Positions 1 to 12,000 of a DNA stretch of 36,927 nucleotides are shown piece after piece. Origin of the DNA: Ettlia oleoabundans (Eukaryota; Chlorophyta; Chlorophyceae; Chlamydomonadales). The stretch's first letter is position 1; each line of letters opens with the position of its first letter. The DNA is taken from positions 1 through 36,927 of the forward strand of contig JAAMXP010001091.1 of the NCBI GenBank assembly GCA_019693395.1, read 5' to 3'. The position numbers were made by a program, and so were the translations under genes. A model generated the notes under the pieces. It did not search any database. It was not told the DNA's origin and was given only the letters and a program-made list of their open reading frames with translations.

Positions 1-3000
1 TTGCCCACGTTCTGCCAGTTGAAAAACACAGTCATGCCCTCCTCTTTTCTGAGGATCTGCTCATCTGGCAAGATGCCTGCAGCAACATATATGATATGGC
101 AAGAAAGACATGCCGCTTAGTCAAGCTGAGAAATGTCAAGACAAGCTTTACAAGGTTGTTGGCATCACACGGATGCAGCCAGTTGACTAGGGCAGGCAGC
201 AAGAAAGTGGCTGCGGTAATGCCGCACCCTCATGTGGCACGGCTGGCTGCCTTGCCAGCCAGCCAGCCAGGTGGCTCATCAGTCAGCCATGTAGCTCACC
301 AACCAAGCAGCCAGTAAGCCAGCCGGCCGTCAAGCTGAGCGGCTCATCACGCAGCCAGCCAGCCAACCAGCGAACCAGCCAGCCAGGAGGCTCACCAACC
401 AGCCAGCCAGCTGGCCAGCACCTCTCGCCCACTTACCGTAAAAGAGCTGGGTCCCCAGCACGGAGAACATGAAGAGGAACAGGGCCAGCACCAGCGCAGC
501 GTTGGCCAGCGTGGGCAGCGTGATGAAGAGGGTGGTGGCGATTCGCCGAAGGCCGCTGGCGTATTTAATTGTCCTGCAGCGCACGATGGCAGCAAGCAAG
601 CAGCAGCGGTACTCGTTGCGACACTGGTACATTTATCAACACCCTTATTCAGCTGTAATGAGGCCACGCAGGCCACATCCAAAAACCAATAACGGCTGCC
701 ACCTTGCTGCTGTCCAGCTGTACCCAGCTGCGTCATCGCAGGCAGGCAGCACAGGCAGGCAGGTGCAGAGTTGGCATCTCGGCGTCATGCATGTGCAGGG
801 GCCCGCGGGTTGATGGGTGGCGTAATGCTTGTGTCGGTGCAGCAACTGGCAAAAAAAGGCTGGAACTAAATCCGGCTAAAACCCCCCTACGTGCTGGCTA
901 CCATTTTAACTGAGCAACTGTCAGCCCTATTGGGATGCCCCTACGTGCTGGCTACCATGCGCGGGCCATGGATGGTGCAAGGTAACGGAGAGACCGCACT
1001 AACGGGTCGCTTCTTGCTGGCATATTTAGCCAAACTCTGGTATGTGCCAAATATATGTATGTGGCCCACCTGACGAGGCGCAGCGCTCGAAGCGCACGCA
1101 GCGTGCCGACAGCTGGCCCCGCAGATACAAAGATGCCTGCAGCAGGAGCGCACGGACGTGTTGGGGGCGTTGCGATGGGCAGCTTCGTTGGATGTAGCTT
1201 GATATTCACTAGGTGTGAGTATGTGCTCATCGATGCCGGAGGGAACCGTGAAGGAGCTGCAGCAAGCATGCCTCCATCCCCCCAAGCCTCCCCTGTGCAT
1301 GCGTGCCCAACCCTACCCCCACTCCCGCCCTACCCACCCACCCTCACCCCATCCGCATGCTCCTCCACCACGATCCTCCACCACGCACTCCACACCACCA
1401 CCACCCAATCCCACCTCCACCCAGCCTCCCCTCAAAACAACAGGCATCATCAACAGCAAAACCCTCGTCAACACCAAACTTGAGATGCCGATTAGCAGCA
1501 GCAGGCACCGTCATGCTTGCAATTTCCAGCAGGGTGTTAGGCGGGCTGCCTGCTCACTTGGCACAGATCCCCAGGTGACCACAAAATCGAAGCAGTTCCA
1601 GGGATCGCCAAAGTACCGGCCTGGGAAGAGGGCGGCCAGCTTGAGCAACGACTCGATGCAGAAGGTAATGGTGAACGCGTTGTTGCTCCATTGCAGCGCC
1701 TGCACGCACGCATATCGCGTGTGTCTTGTTGTTGCTGGTGGTGGTGATTTGGGGCAGTTGGGTGGATTGGAGGGAGTTCTAGGTTTGCAGTTAGCCACAC
1801 TGGCATAGCACGCAGCATGCCAGCAATGCACACTGGCAGCCCCGTTTGCGAAGCAAGCAATGCTGCACTTGCGCTGATGACAACCGACGTTAAGCATACA
1901 AAAGCAGGCATTTATCGAAGCAAGCTGAAAATGACTTGCAGTTCGCACCCGATCCCATCCAGCGGTCTGCCCAAAGTGCTGCAGGCTCATCGTAACTCCC
2001 GAAGCCATGATGCATAGCAGGACAAACCAGTTGAAAAGAGCATGCTGCAGAGGGCGCGGCAGGCGTGAGATGGCGTAGAAAGAGTGGGTGGGACGAGCAC
2101 CGGTGATGGTAAGGGCGAGGCAGGACGACTAAGGAAATGTTTGAGTCGGAGCAAGTCCGCCATCATGCACCCCCAGATCACCCATTAATCTGGAAGCCCT
2201 GCGCGGTCGCGCGGTCCACACTGAATCACAATTGTGCAACCACCCAAAGTGAACACGAGCAGCACACACCACTCCATGGTTCGCAACCTCCCGGGTAAGG
2301 CCCTCTCACACTTACCGTCACCACCGCATGCAGCCTGCGGCGCCAGGGTCTGCTTGGCACCCGGTCCCTTGGTTCTGGCAGATCCCTCAGCAAATGGAGC
2401 TGTGACTTCACCCACTCCTTCTGCCCCTCTGTCAGCATCACTCCCAGTCCCCGTCGCTCCAGTTGCTCTGTGTAGGCATCTGAAAAGCAGGATGCAAGGC
2501 CTGGTGGGTTGGGTGTTTGTTCTGCCCGGTGGGCAGGTGCGCTTGGGTTTAAGTGCGCCATAGAGGCCGGCAGGACGATTGGTGAGCAGGTGCTTGTTTG
2601 GCCGGGCACGCGAAGCAAGCAGATCGCTTGTGTGAGGTGGCGAGAGACAGGGGTGGCTGCGGATGCCTTGCAGTACAAGCATGCCGAGCGCCGGCGGAAA
2701 GTAGAGCGTGCAACCGTGAGAGGGCGCAAATTCCTGCGTACCAAGAACAACGCTGATGAACAAGTTGTACAGGAAGAACTGCGCCACACACTGATAGACG
2801 GCAAAGTAGATGGCCGCCACCGCGGTCTGCAAACAGAGAGGCGCAAGGGGTGGGTGGGAGATCATGGGCAAGGGTTAAGGGCTAAGCAGCGGGGTGGAAA
2901 GTGCCTGTGAGGACCCAGGAGACCCTGTGTCGGGTATTGCTGCTTGGAGCATGTTGCTTTATCCCAAGGCAGGGTGCCCACTTGCACTGCGCAGCGCTCA

Positions 3001-6000
3001 GTCGATGTCCTATACATGCAAAACGAAGGCTATTGATTTATGCAAGCTTTATGCCAAGAGCAAGACCCCAAAAGGCTACGCGCTTGGAAGTGTGCTGGGC
3101 ACCAAGCCCAAGCAAAGGACGGACCACCACAGGCTCGGGAGGAGGGGCGCCTGTTGCTGGCCAGCACTACTCACAGCAGAGTTAGGCTGCGGTTGCATGC
3201 CCTGCCCCACAGTGTCGCTGGCAGCATAGAAAGTGTCAGACCATTCCTGGGCGCCAGTCATCAGCACCGTGAGGGTCACCAGAGACTCCCACAGACTGCA
3301 GGCAAGATTTGATGATAAGAATCAGGGAGGTAAAATTGTTGTGGGCTGCTGTTTATGGCAGACATGGTGTCTGGCAAAAGCGTGCTAGCAGTAGACAGCT
3401 GCGACTACCAAGCAGCACATTGTTTGAAGCATGTTTATGAACACAAAAGATCCACACCACGGGGCAAAGAGGCACGAAATGCGGGTTCAACAGTTGTTAG
3501 CATAGCAGCAAAGAGAGGCAGCACAACAACGCATGTACGAGGCAGGCGGGCAGGCGGGCGTGTGTATGCGTGCGTGCGTGCAGCTGAGATGTAGCAAGCA
3601 GTTTCACACAAGGTCATCACCCACTTGTCAAAGTTGAAAACTTCATTTGTCCACATGCAGGGCTCTGCATCCCCTGCGCTGACGCCGACACACTGCTGCT
3701 CGGTTATGACGGTCTGCAGAAGAACAGGTATGTTGCTGAGGATCAGAACTGCTGACCACTTGGCTCGCATGGTTGCTGCTGAGACCGTGCCAGCAGCAGC
3801 CTTTGGTCTTGACCACACAGGTGCAAGTTGGGCCCTGGTACAAGCACAAGTAAGCTGTGGGAGTCACGGGTTCACACCTGGACCTGCACCTTGCACACCA
3901 TGCTAGCAGAAACAGGACTTGAAGGGTGCCTTGCCACCTCACCGTGCAAGTGCCAGGATCTCCAGCATCAACACAGCAGGTGTCCGATGTGCAGTAATGC
4001 ATTTCTCCAAGGTATAGCTGCAGCAGACCGCATGGGGTTCCCACGAGTGAGGCGCTCTAAGGGAAGCCTGCGCTGACTATCTAGCTGCCATAACTGATAA
4101 TTTCTGCATGCAACACCCTAGCAAAGGTCGCATCCGCCAATGGCATCCACACCCGCCTTCCCAAGCCGTCCACCCACCACCCGTTCACAATCAATTATTG
4201 ATGCATCAATATTGAGGCTGTCCCCACCTGCATCCCCAGAATGGCAAACACCAGCTGCACCAGAATCGTCACTGCCAGCACATGCGTCATGCTGACCACA
4301 GATGTGGCCAGGCATCCCACAACTGCCTGCACAGCAGCAAAGGCAGCAGGATCAAAAACGGCTACATCGGAAGGCGCCCAAGCGTTGTGAATAAGGATAT
4401 AAGTCGGTGCCTTGCCTTGCCTTTCCGGGCTTTAACTGCCAGAAGCAAGATTAGTGCTGAGAACTGGGTGATTTAGGTCTAGCAACAGAGCTGCAAGCTC
4501 TCTAGTCGCCGGTCTGGCGTTTGCATCCCACCCTTTGCAACTCGAGGTCACCCCACCCCACTACCAGCCCCCCACCCCTCACCTTCATCTGCTTGCTCCG
4601 CCCGATGAGGCGCAGCGGGCGCAGCACGCGTAGCAGGCGGAAGCCCTGCACCCAGGTTGTGTCTGATGCCAGGGCAGCAAGCAGTGAGGTGGCAATGACG
4701 AGGAAGTCCAGCCAGTTCCAGGACGAGCGGAAGTAGCTGCGCCCAGGCTCAGCCCACTGCAGCAACGGTAAGAACAGGACAGCATACTCAGACTGTTCTG
4801 GAGGTATATAAATATATCCCAGAGCGACGAGAGGCTGCGGGGCCAGCGATGCAACCATAAGGGAAGAGATTTGACATGGTTGCAAACATGGTGTGGGTAT
4901 GCCATGAATGTGATGTGTTGGCAAAGCAAAACTGGGCACGCATGGCTGTGAGACCAAGGCAGCCCTTCCATTGTCCCAGCTGCTAACCGGAACTTCCCCG
5001 GTGATCTGATAGTTATGGCCCGGCAAATAGGTGGTAGAGTGGTAGTTCAAGGCAGTGGCACCCACCGCGCCAAGGGCTACAAGCTTGGCTCCGAACTCAG
5101 CCAGGTAGAAAGCCAGGCAACCCCACTCCAACTTTGCCAGCAGGTTGGCTGCATGGTCCAATGGGTTCAAAGAGGCAGCGGCGTGAAACTCCTGGCAGCC
5201 TGGGGTGCTCACTCTGTTGCCAAACTATATGCAACTTTACTACAGACCACAGCTGGAATGGAGACATATTAAGACATGCATGCATGGTTGTTTGCTGAAC
5301 CCCCTTCTCCAACACTCACCCAGGTTCTTTGAGTTCCCAGGGCTCTCAAAGGCCATCACTCCACAGTTGAACAGAATGACAAGCAGCACCAGCCCCTCAA
5401 AACGACGATCGTCCACCACGCTGAACACCACGCGTCGCAGACGGTTGTCAGGGGGGAGCAACCACAGTGCGCGATCTGCAGCTGGCAGTGAGCAGCGTGC
5501 CAGGCGGACAAACAAGGCAAGAGGAGACCAAATAGGTGCGCGATCTGCAGGGTTTTTAGTGAAGCAGGAAGTTTGCCATGAAACTGGCAGCAACCAGCAT
5601 TGCCGGCTGCCCAGAGCTTCCAGCATGGTGGCGACTAGGAGGCTGCAGGCAGTAACAGCCTACATTGTGCCATCGGAAGGAGGAAAGTGGCGAGTGGCTA
5701 CCTAGTCCCCGCACATTTACCATCCCAGGGTGCTTTCATGAGCTAATCGTTGGTTTTCAAAACGACCACTTCACCACTTTGGAGGAAAAGCACCAAAAGG
5801 CACAGAAGTAGACTCACGTTGATATGTAGACAAGGGCGGCCCCGTTGCTCCCTTCCACTCTGGCCCACAGGACGCCAGCCTCGCCATCCAGGCCTTCACG
5901 CTGCGCCACGCTTTGGCTGCCGCACTATCACCCTGCTGGGTGGCCGGGCCTGCTGGCTTCCCTGGGGGGTCTGACTGGAAGGAGGAAAGTCTGCTGGTTG

Positions 6001-9000
6001 AGGCCATGGTCTCCTTGGGATCCTTGAAGTAGCTTCCGCTGCTGCTGGTCCTGGCAAAAGGCCGCAGGTCGGCAGCTTCACGCCACATGGTGGCGGTAGC
6101 AGCCTCTATGTCTGTCGCAACCTCAGGCAATTCAGCTCCAGAAGCGACTGATGGCAGGGACGCAGCACCAGGCGTGTCCACTGCGACGCTTGCCGGCGTC
6201 TCAGGGCTGTCACTTTGTGCACTTTGCTGTGCAGAAGTGGCCCCCTTCTGGTTGCAGGGAACGCATGCTGCTGCTGCTGCTAGCCTCCGCAGCTGCAAGC
6301 ATATACCACAGATATATGAAGCAACTGCTCGATTACAAGCAAGGTACCCGCACTACAGACTACAAGCATTTTGATTCAGTGGAAGCAAGTGCATACCATC
6401 TAAGAACCCCAAAGGCAACAAAAAATGGAACCATCAATGTCGAGACAAGTTCGATTTGTTCCCATCCCCATCCCCACCTTGCGTACTATTAGCCAATCTT
6501 TCACTGCAGCTTTCTTCACTGAAATTCCTTCAGACTCCTCCAGGAATAGTTCGTACAGAATGGCTACCAGAAGATTAAGCACCTGTTCGGACAACACGCA
6601 ACCCAGAACGTTGAACGACTGCTCCAACATTACGAACCGCCACTCAACGCGTGGTTGAACATTTATGAACATGAGAACCGACCGACGCGTTTGCATAGCA
6701 GTCAAGAAGAAGCTGTCGGACAAACAGGGCAACAGTCTTTTATCCAATGCAACTGATCATCAGCTTTCATGCAGGCTGGCCGCAAATGCAGGGAAGAAGC
6801 TTACCAAGAAGTTACCGATTACAGTCAGCGCCATGTAGTACAGTATTGCCCAGCCACGTGTCTGGTACATTGCGTACCATACAGTACCTTCTATTGAGCC
6901 TGCAACATATAAAGCACCATGCAACTTGATTGTCGCAACCGCCATGCATTCTGGCTACCTAGCAATGGTCATTGGACAAAGCAGCTACTGGAGGCACGAT
7001 GTTGCACAACAATAGCTCGTGTCCCAGGTTGTATGAGCAACCGGTGTCTTGCAATGAGCGCACGGCTGCGCATGGCTGCTTGCGGAGTTGGGCGTGCGCA
7101 CCGGTGAGTGTTTCAAACACGGAAACCAGCGAGGATCCAAAAGAATTGAAGGTGGCGCGGGGGGCTTCCGGGTCTGTGTCTGGGTTCCACTTGCCACCTA
7201 GCACCATCATGCCCAGGAGGGCAAACAAGAACACTGCATACACAGAATCGAGAGTGTGTTCTGGGTGGGAGCGGGGCACAATTGAAGTGGAAGGCCTGGG
7301 AATTTGCGGGTGGGGGTGTTGCTGGAGGGTGTTGGCAAATGCAGAAAGGTGTGGTGCAGGGTCTTAGATATAAATGTCCTAACACACAACGTAAAGACTG
7401 TGCAAACACATGCAAACACGGTCAGTTGGGCAGTTTATTTGTCAGCAAGCAAAAACAAGCACAGTGCCAGCCCGAGTGGGCACCAGCCCTGCATGAGGTG
7501 GAAACCTTGGCAGTTTCCCTCAACACTGGCATGCACATGCCACATACGCAACCCACCTGTGAGCGCTACGATGCCGAAAAAAGCCAGTGTGCGCCACAGA
7601 ACCTTAACGAGCACGCGCAAGAAGCGCTGCAGCGCGGGCAGCACGGTGAGCAGGCGCAGCAGCCGCAAGATCCGAATGGCGCGCAGCCCGGAAAGGCCGC
7701 TGCTGGCTGCGCTTGCCGAGGATGAGCTCTCCAGGAAGAAAGAACCGAGGGCTCCAGCAGTCACCACAAAGTCGTACAGATTGAAGGGATCCATGAAATA
7801 TGCCCGCCCCAGAGCTGTAGCTTTTAGAGCTGCCTCAGCCACGAAAAAGAAGGTGAGCACGGTGTTGGCGGTGTTGAGCCTGCAGGGGACACGTAAGGTG
7901 AGGGCGCATACACGCATGAAAAGGTAAGAGACTGCATTAAATCCCATATGGCCGCAGGCCAGTGGTGCAATGCATGCAGAGCAGGAGAAATAGCCTCGCC
8001 GCCGAAAGAGGCACGATGCTTCGTGGAGTGCAACATGGCACTGCCGTTCATCACGCACTGCCATGGCTTTGCAAGCAGAAAGAACATCACTGTTGTGACC
8101 CACCTGCTGGCATACATGTCGCTCATGCCATCTGCAAGGACAGCAACGAGATTGCGCATTGCCACGTGTGCGTGGGCAGCAGATAAAGCATGCTGGTCAA
8201 TCCGAGCCTGACGTGAAAGGTCGGCTGCCCCAGGGCAACCCTTCCCTCACACACCACGGACACCGGCACTGCAAGCAACTCACAGTAGGGCATGCCCAGC
8301 ACCACCCCTTTATGCCAGCAACTTAAAGTAGGGCATGCCCAGCACCACCCCGTTGCACCAGAAACTCACAGTAGGGCATGCCCAGCACCACCACGTTGGC
8401 CACAACGCTGCTGATGACAGTAGCCTCAAAGCCCCAGTGCCCCACAATGGCCTGCAGGAAGCAAGGGTCAGGAATAAGAGTTGACAACCCAGCAACACGG
8501 CATCAAGGCTGCAACACTGCCGGACAATACTCCTGATTCAACTTTCTTTCCAGATTCAAGTGTTGTGACATCCGCCACAGTTAAGCGTTCTTGGCATCTG
8601 CCACAGTCAGATAGCTCTTGAACATGATCATTGCAAAAAATAAACAGTCGTTCACCCTGCCACTGAGCAAATGGCACTTGCCTGCAACCAGTGCCGCCAG
8701 CGCCAGCTCTTGGAACCAGCTAAGAAGCCTGGCAGCTGTGCCTGCCAGCAGTCCTGCACCTTTGACGAGATGCCCTGCCACATGCGGCTTGCCCAGCCCA
8801 CTGACATGTCATCACCGCTGCGCTGCGCTGCCTCCTCGTCCTCTCGCTGCTGCCGTTTCTCATCCTTCATCGCCTCCAAGTACTGATCTCCAAGCACAGC
8901 AAGGATTAAGCTCAACATAAACCTGAAGTGGGACAGCGCAGCTGTCGCGTTACTGCAACGTTGATGCCACAAACCCTAGTCTGAATTGAACCACTGACCA

Positions 9001-12000
9001 TTGTGTTTGTCCTAACAGATTTTTGTCATTTACCTGGGCAGACTGAAGCCGTCAAGGCAGCAGGAATGGCCATTTCAGTGGCAGAAAGGTGCCGAGAGGC
9101 ATTGTACAGCAGCAATACGGTGCGCTGCTGCTGGATTTCGGCCTGAGACATCACTCGAGTGCAATGCTGAGTGATGCAGCATTTGAGTTACAACCTCAAG
9201 GCTCACCAGCCGATCAGGACTTGCAGCAGAGCATAGAAGAAGCTCCATCCAGCGGTGGCCTCCATGAGGAAGCTGGCGGCCTGTGGGTGGAAGTAGGACA
9301 TCAGTGCCTCAATGCTCAATGAGGCCCAGCAACTTGGCAGATGCGTCGTACTGGATAGAAGACACAGATGGCAGTGTTTGTTGTCCGCCACCATGCGAAA
9401 GGAAGATTCATGCACAAACCATATGTAATATTTTCTGCGGCAATGCGCCCGGCAGCCGCTGCGCAGGTGAATGGCAAGCCACTCACCATGCCCCACCACA
9501 TTGTAGTGATGATGAAGAAGCAGTACACAAGCCCCGCTGCGATGTTGTCAAAGCTGAGCTGCCCGAACTGGGGAGGCTCGCCCCGCTGCGAGCAGACCTG
9601 GTCGGCAGAGCAACTGCAACACACACGCAGAAGGGGTGGCTGGTTGTACAAACAACACGGCCTCGTATTTCAACCCCTTATGACCAGTCGGGTACACAAA
9701 TGGACGCAGTGCATACTCACGCTTGCCAAAAGAACGGGGACAAGTCACAGCATGCTTGCACAGCATTGCACCATTGCCGTCGGTTGAAGTCTTGCAAGTT
9801 ACTTACTGCGGGCCTGCCCAGACATCCATTGTGCTGCACATCACCCCTTCGTTATCAATAGGAGTGTAGCCAGGATCCACAGCAGCTGAAGCATCCCAAT
9901 CATTCGGCGGAAAGGGGAGTGGCTGCCCATCCGCCCCCACATCAAAGCAATTTTGATGGAGAGGTCCTGAAGGCAGGGTAACACGAGCAGTAAAGTAGCA
10001 AACAGATGTTCAACGGGCCGTCTAACTTGGGCTATAAACCAGTGTATAACCAGTCGCTCTGAGAGTCACGCATGGGCAGGCTAGGTCACATTCTGTCAGC
10101 AGCAGCGCACTCTGATACAGTTGCAGACCGATGATGCCAAAGAGCCACATGAAGAAGAGAGTAAACACACAGATGTTGGCCAGCATGGGCAGGGAATGCA
10201 ACACTGCCGCGGTGCAGGTCTGCAGGGAGCATAGAGGGGAGGCGGCTGAGGAAACAGCAACCGTGCAAGGGTGTGATTTCCAGGCATGCAAAAAAGCAGC
10301 AGGGCTGCATTTTTGTGCGCAGGCACATGGGCAGGGCAGCTGTGCTTGGGTATAGTGAACATGCACGTGGAAAGGGCAGCCGTGCTTGGTCTGGTGAACA
10401 AGTCACTATCAACAAGGTGGAATGCATGCCACCAGCACGCACTAGTTCATGCACGGCAGCATGGCAGGCAAACAAACCGGCATGCAGTGGCGTGTTAGAT
10501 GCATTCACACCTTCATGCCTGGGAACAAGGCAAGGCTCCGAAGAGCCAACAACAAGCGCAGCGAGCGTGCCGCCCCTGCACCATCCCCCAAGCCAGGCAG
10601 GAACCTGCAGGGCGGGTGGGAAGGCAAAAAGAGAACATATCGTGGCGGAATGTGTTCAAGGTAAACTCGTGGCTGGCAGCTTAGCAGCAGCTTAAGTGGG
10701 CGGATCAGGCCAAAGCAGTGCATGGAGCGACAGATCAGGGCGACATCTCAGAGCTCGGGAGCGGCAGCACGGGATGGCCGAACGCAGTAGCACATGGGGC
10801 ACAGAAACATAGCAAAAAACAGTATGAGGCCGGGCAGTGTAGCAACAGATAAGTGAGAAGCAGGTCAGCACAGCGACCCACACGAGACGCAGCATGCACA
10901 AAATGCACCGGTTCAGCATCAGCTGCAGAGCAGCAGCGCAAGGAGCGGCAATCACAGGCGGCAGCTTACGTAATCCAAGAGGCAACGACCACAACAAAGT
11001 CGAGCTGGTTCCATCCATCCCGAAGAAATGGCCGCTGCCTGCAAGCGCTGCGTTTTGCAGAGGGAAGTGGCAGCTCTAGATCCTGCCCTTGTTGCTGACA
11101 ATCATCATTAACCGGCCCGTCCGCTGCTGCTACCAGTTTCTGGCATGATGTTTGTGCTGTGTCCAACGCAGGGGAACCCCCTGATGCTATGCCCTGTGCT
11201 GCAACAGACTCCTGCCTTCCTTCTACACTTGGGAGCTCTGCACCGTTGCTGTCACTGGAAACACGGTCGCATTGCTGCTGCTGCGGCGCCTGACTAGGCA
11301 GCTCCTCAGAGGCCTGCTGGGGTGCCCGCTCCGAAGGCCGAGGCTGTGGCTGCTCCAAGGTATGATCCTGCGGCTGCCACGAAGAATGCTGCGGCTGCCC
11401 TGGAGGGTCGGGAGGCGACGTATCCGATGAACGAGGGTGCAGTTGCTGCGAGGGCTGCGGGGGCTGCTCCAAGGGTGATGGAGGCTGCGGGGACTGCTCT
11501 AAGGGCGAAGGAGGCTGCTCCAAGGCTGCAGGAGGCCGCGGGGACTGCTGTAAGGGCTGCAAGGGCTGCTGCGAGGGCTGCCTGTACAGCAACTCAAGAG
11601 TCCCGACTGACTGCCGTGTCTGCAGCCCCCCTTGCAGGTGCGCAGACAAAACGCGCCCCAACCGCTGCTCCCGTGCAGCACCTTCACTGCCCAACTGCAG
11701 GCAGCCGGCCCAGGCACCATGGAAGCCTTCCTTGACTGCGTGCCAGGCACGGGAAACGCTCTCGCCGTCTTCCAGCACAAACCCCCATGCCAGGCTCTTG
11801 ATCACTATTTCCACAGTAAAGGCTATTGTGATCCCAAGGCTGGCACTGTTTATGGCTGCGTTGAGGCCGCTGTCGCTCGGCTCCAAAGGGTCCCAGAAGC
11901 ATTGTAGCACGCAGAAGGCCAAGGTGAGGAGCAGAGAGGCGGCTGCGCAGCATGAGGAGAATACAGCACCCAGTAGTCGATGGAATACAGAAACAGGGAT

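Larger units (their letters stand above)
1..2044 (-). other. Channel domain IV (S1 to pore loop), cut by window edge
   Basis: Exons: 2044-1949 (S1, NWFVLLCIMASGVTMSL), 1699-1558 (S2 and S3, FTITFCIESLLKLAALF and DPWNCFDFVVTW), 1136-1070 (S4, GTLRALRALRLVR), 573-437 (S4 end and S5, LVLALFLFMFSVLGTQLFYG) and 76-1 (turret, LPDEQILRKEEGMTVFF, NWQNVG). The pore helix starts at the very edge, so the domain IV filter residue lies outside the window. Phases close at every junction. Confidence 0.85.

Noticed and set aside
2185..2290. Hydrophobic stretch MEWCVLLVFTLGGCTIVIQC as a possible domain IV S1
   Set aside because: The exon at 2044-1949 gives a better S1 (NWFVLLCIMASGVTMSL) that joins both neighbours in phase; this stretch lies in the intron 2045-2315.
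8277..8392. CRISPR-like array
   Set aside because: Only three short copies with unequal spacing, and the repeat is the end of a channel exon; the host is a eukaryote.
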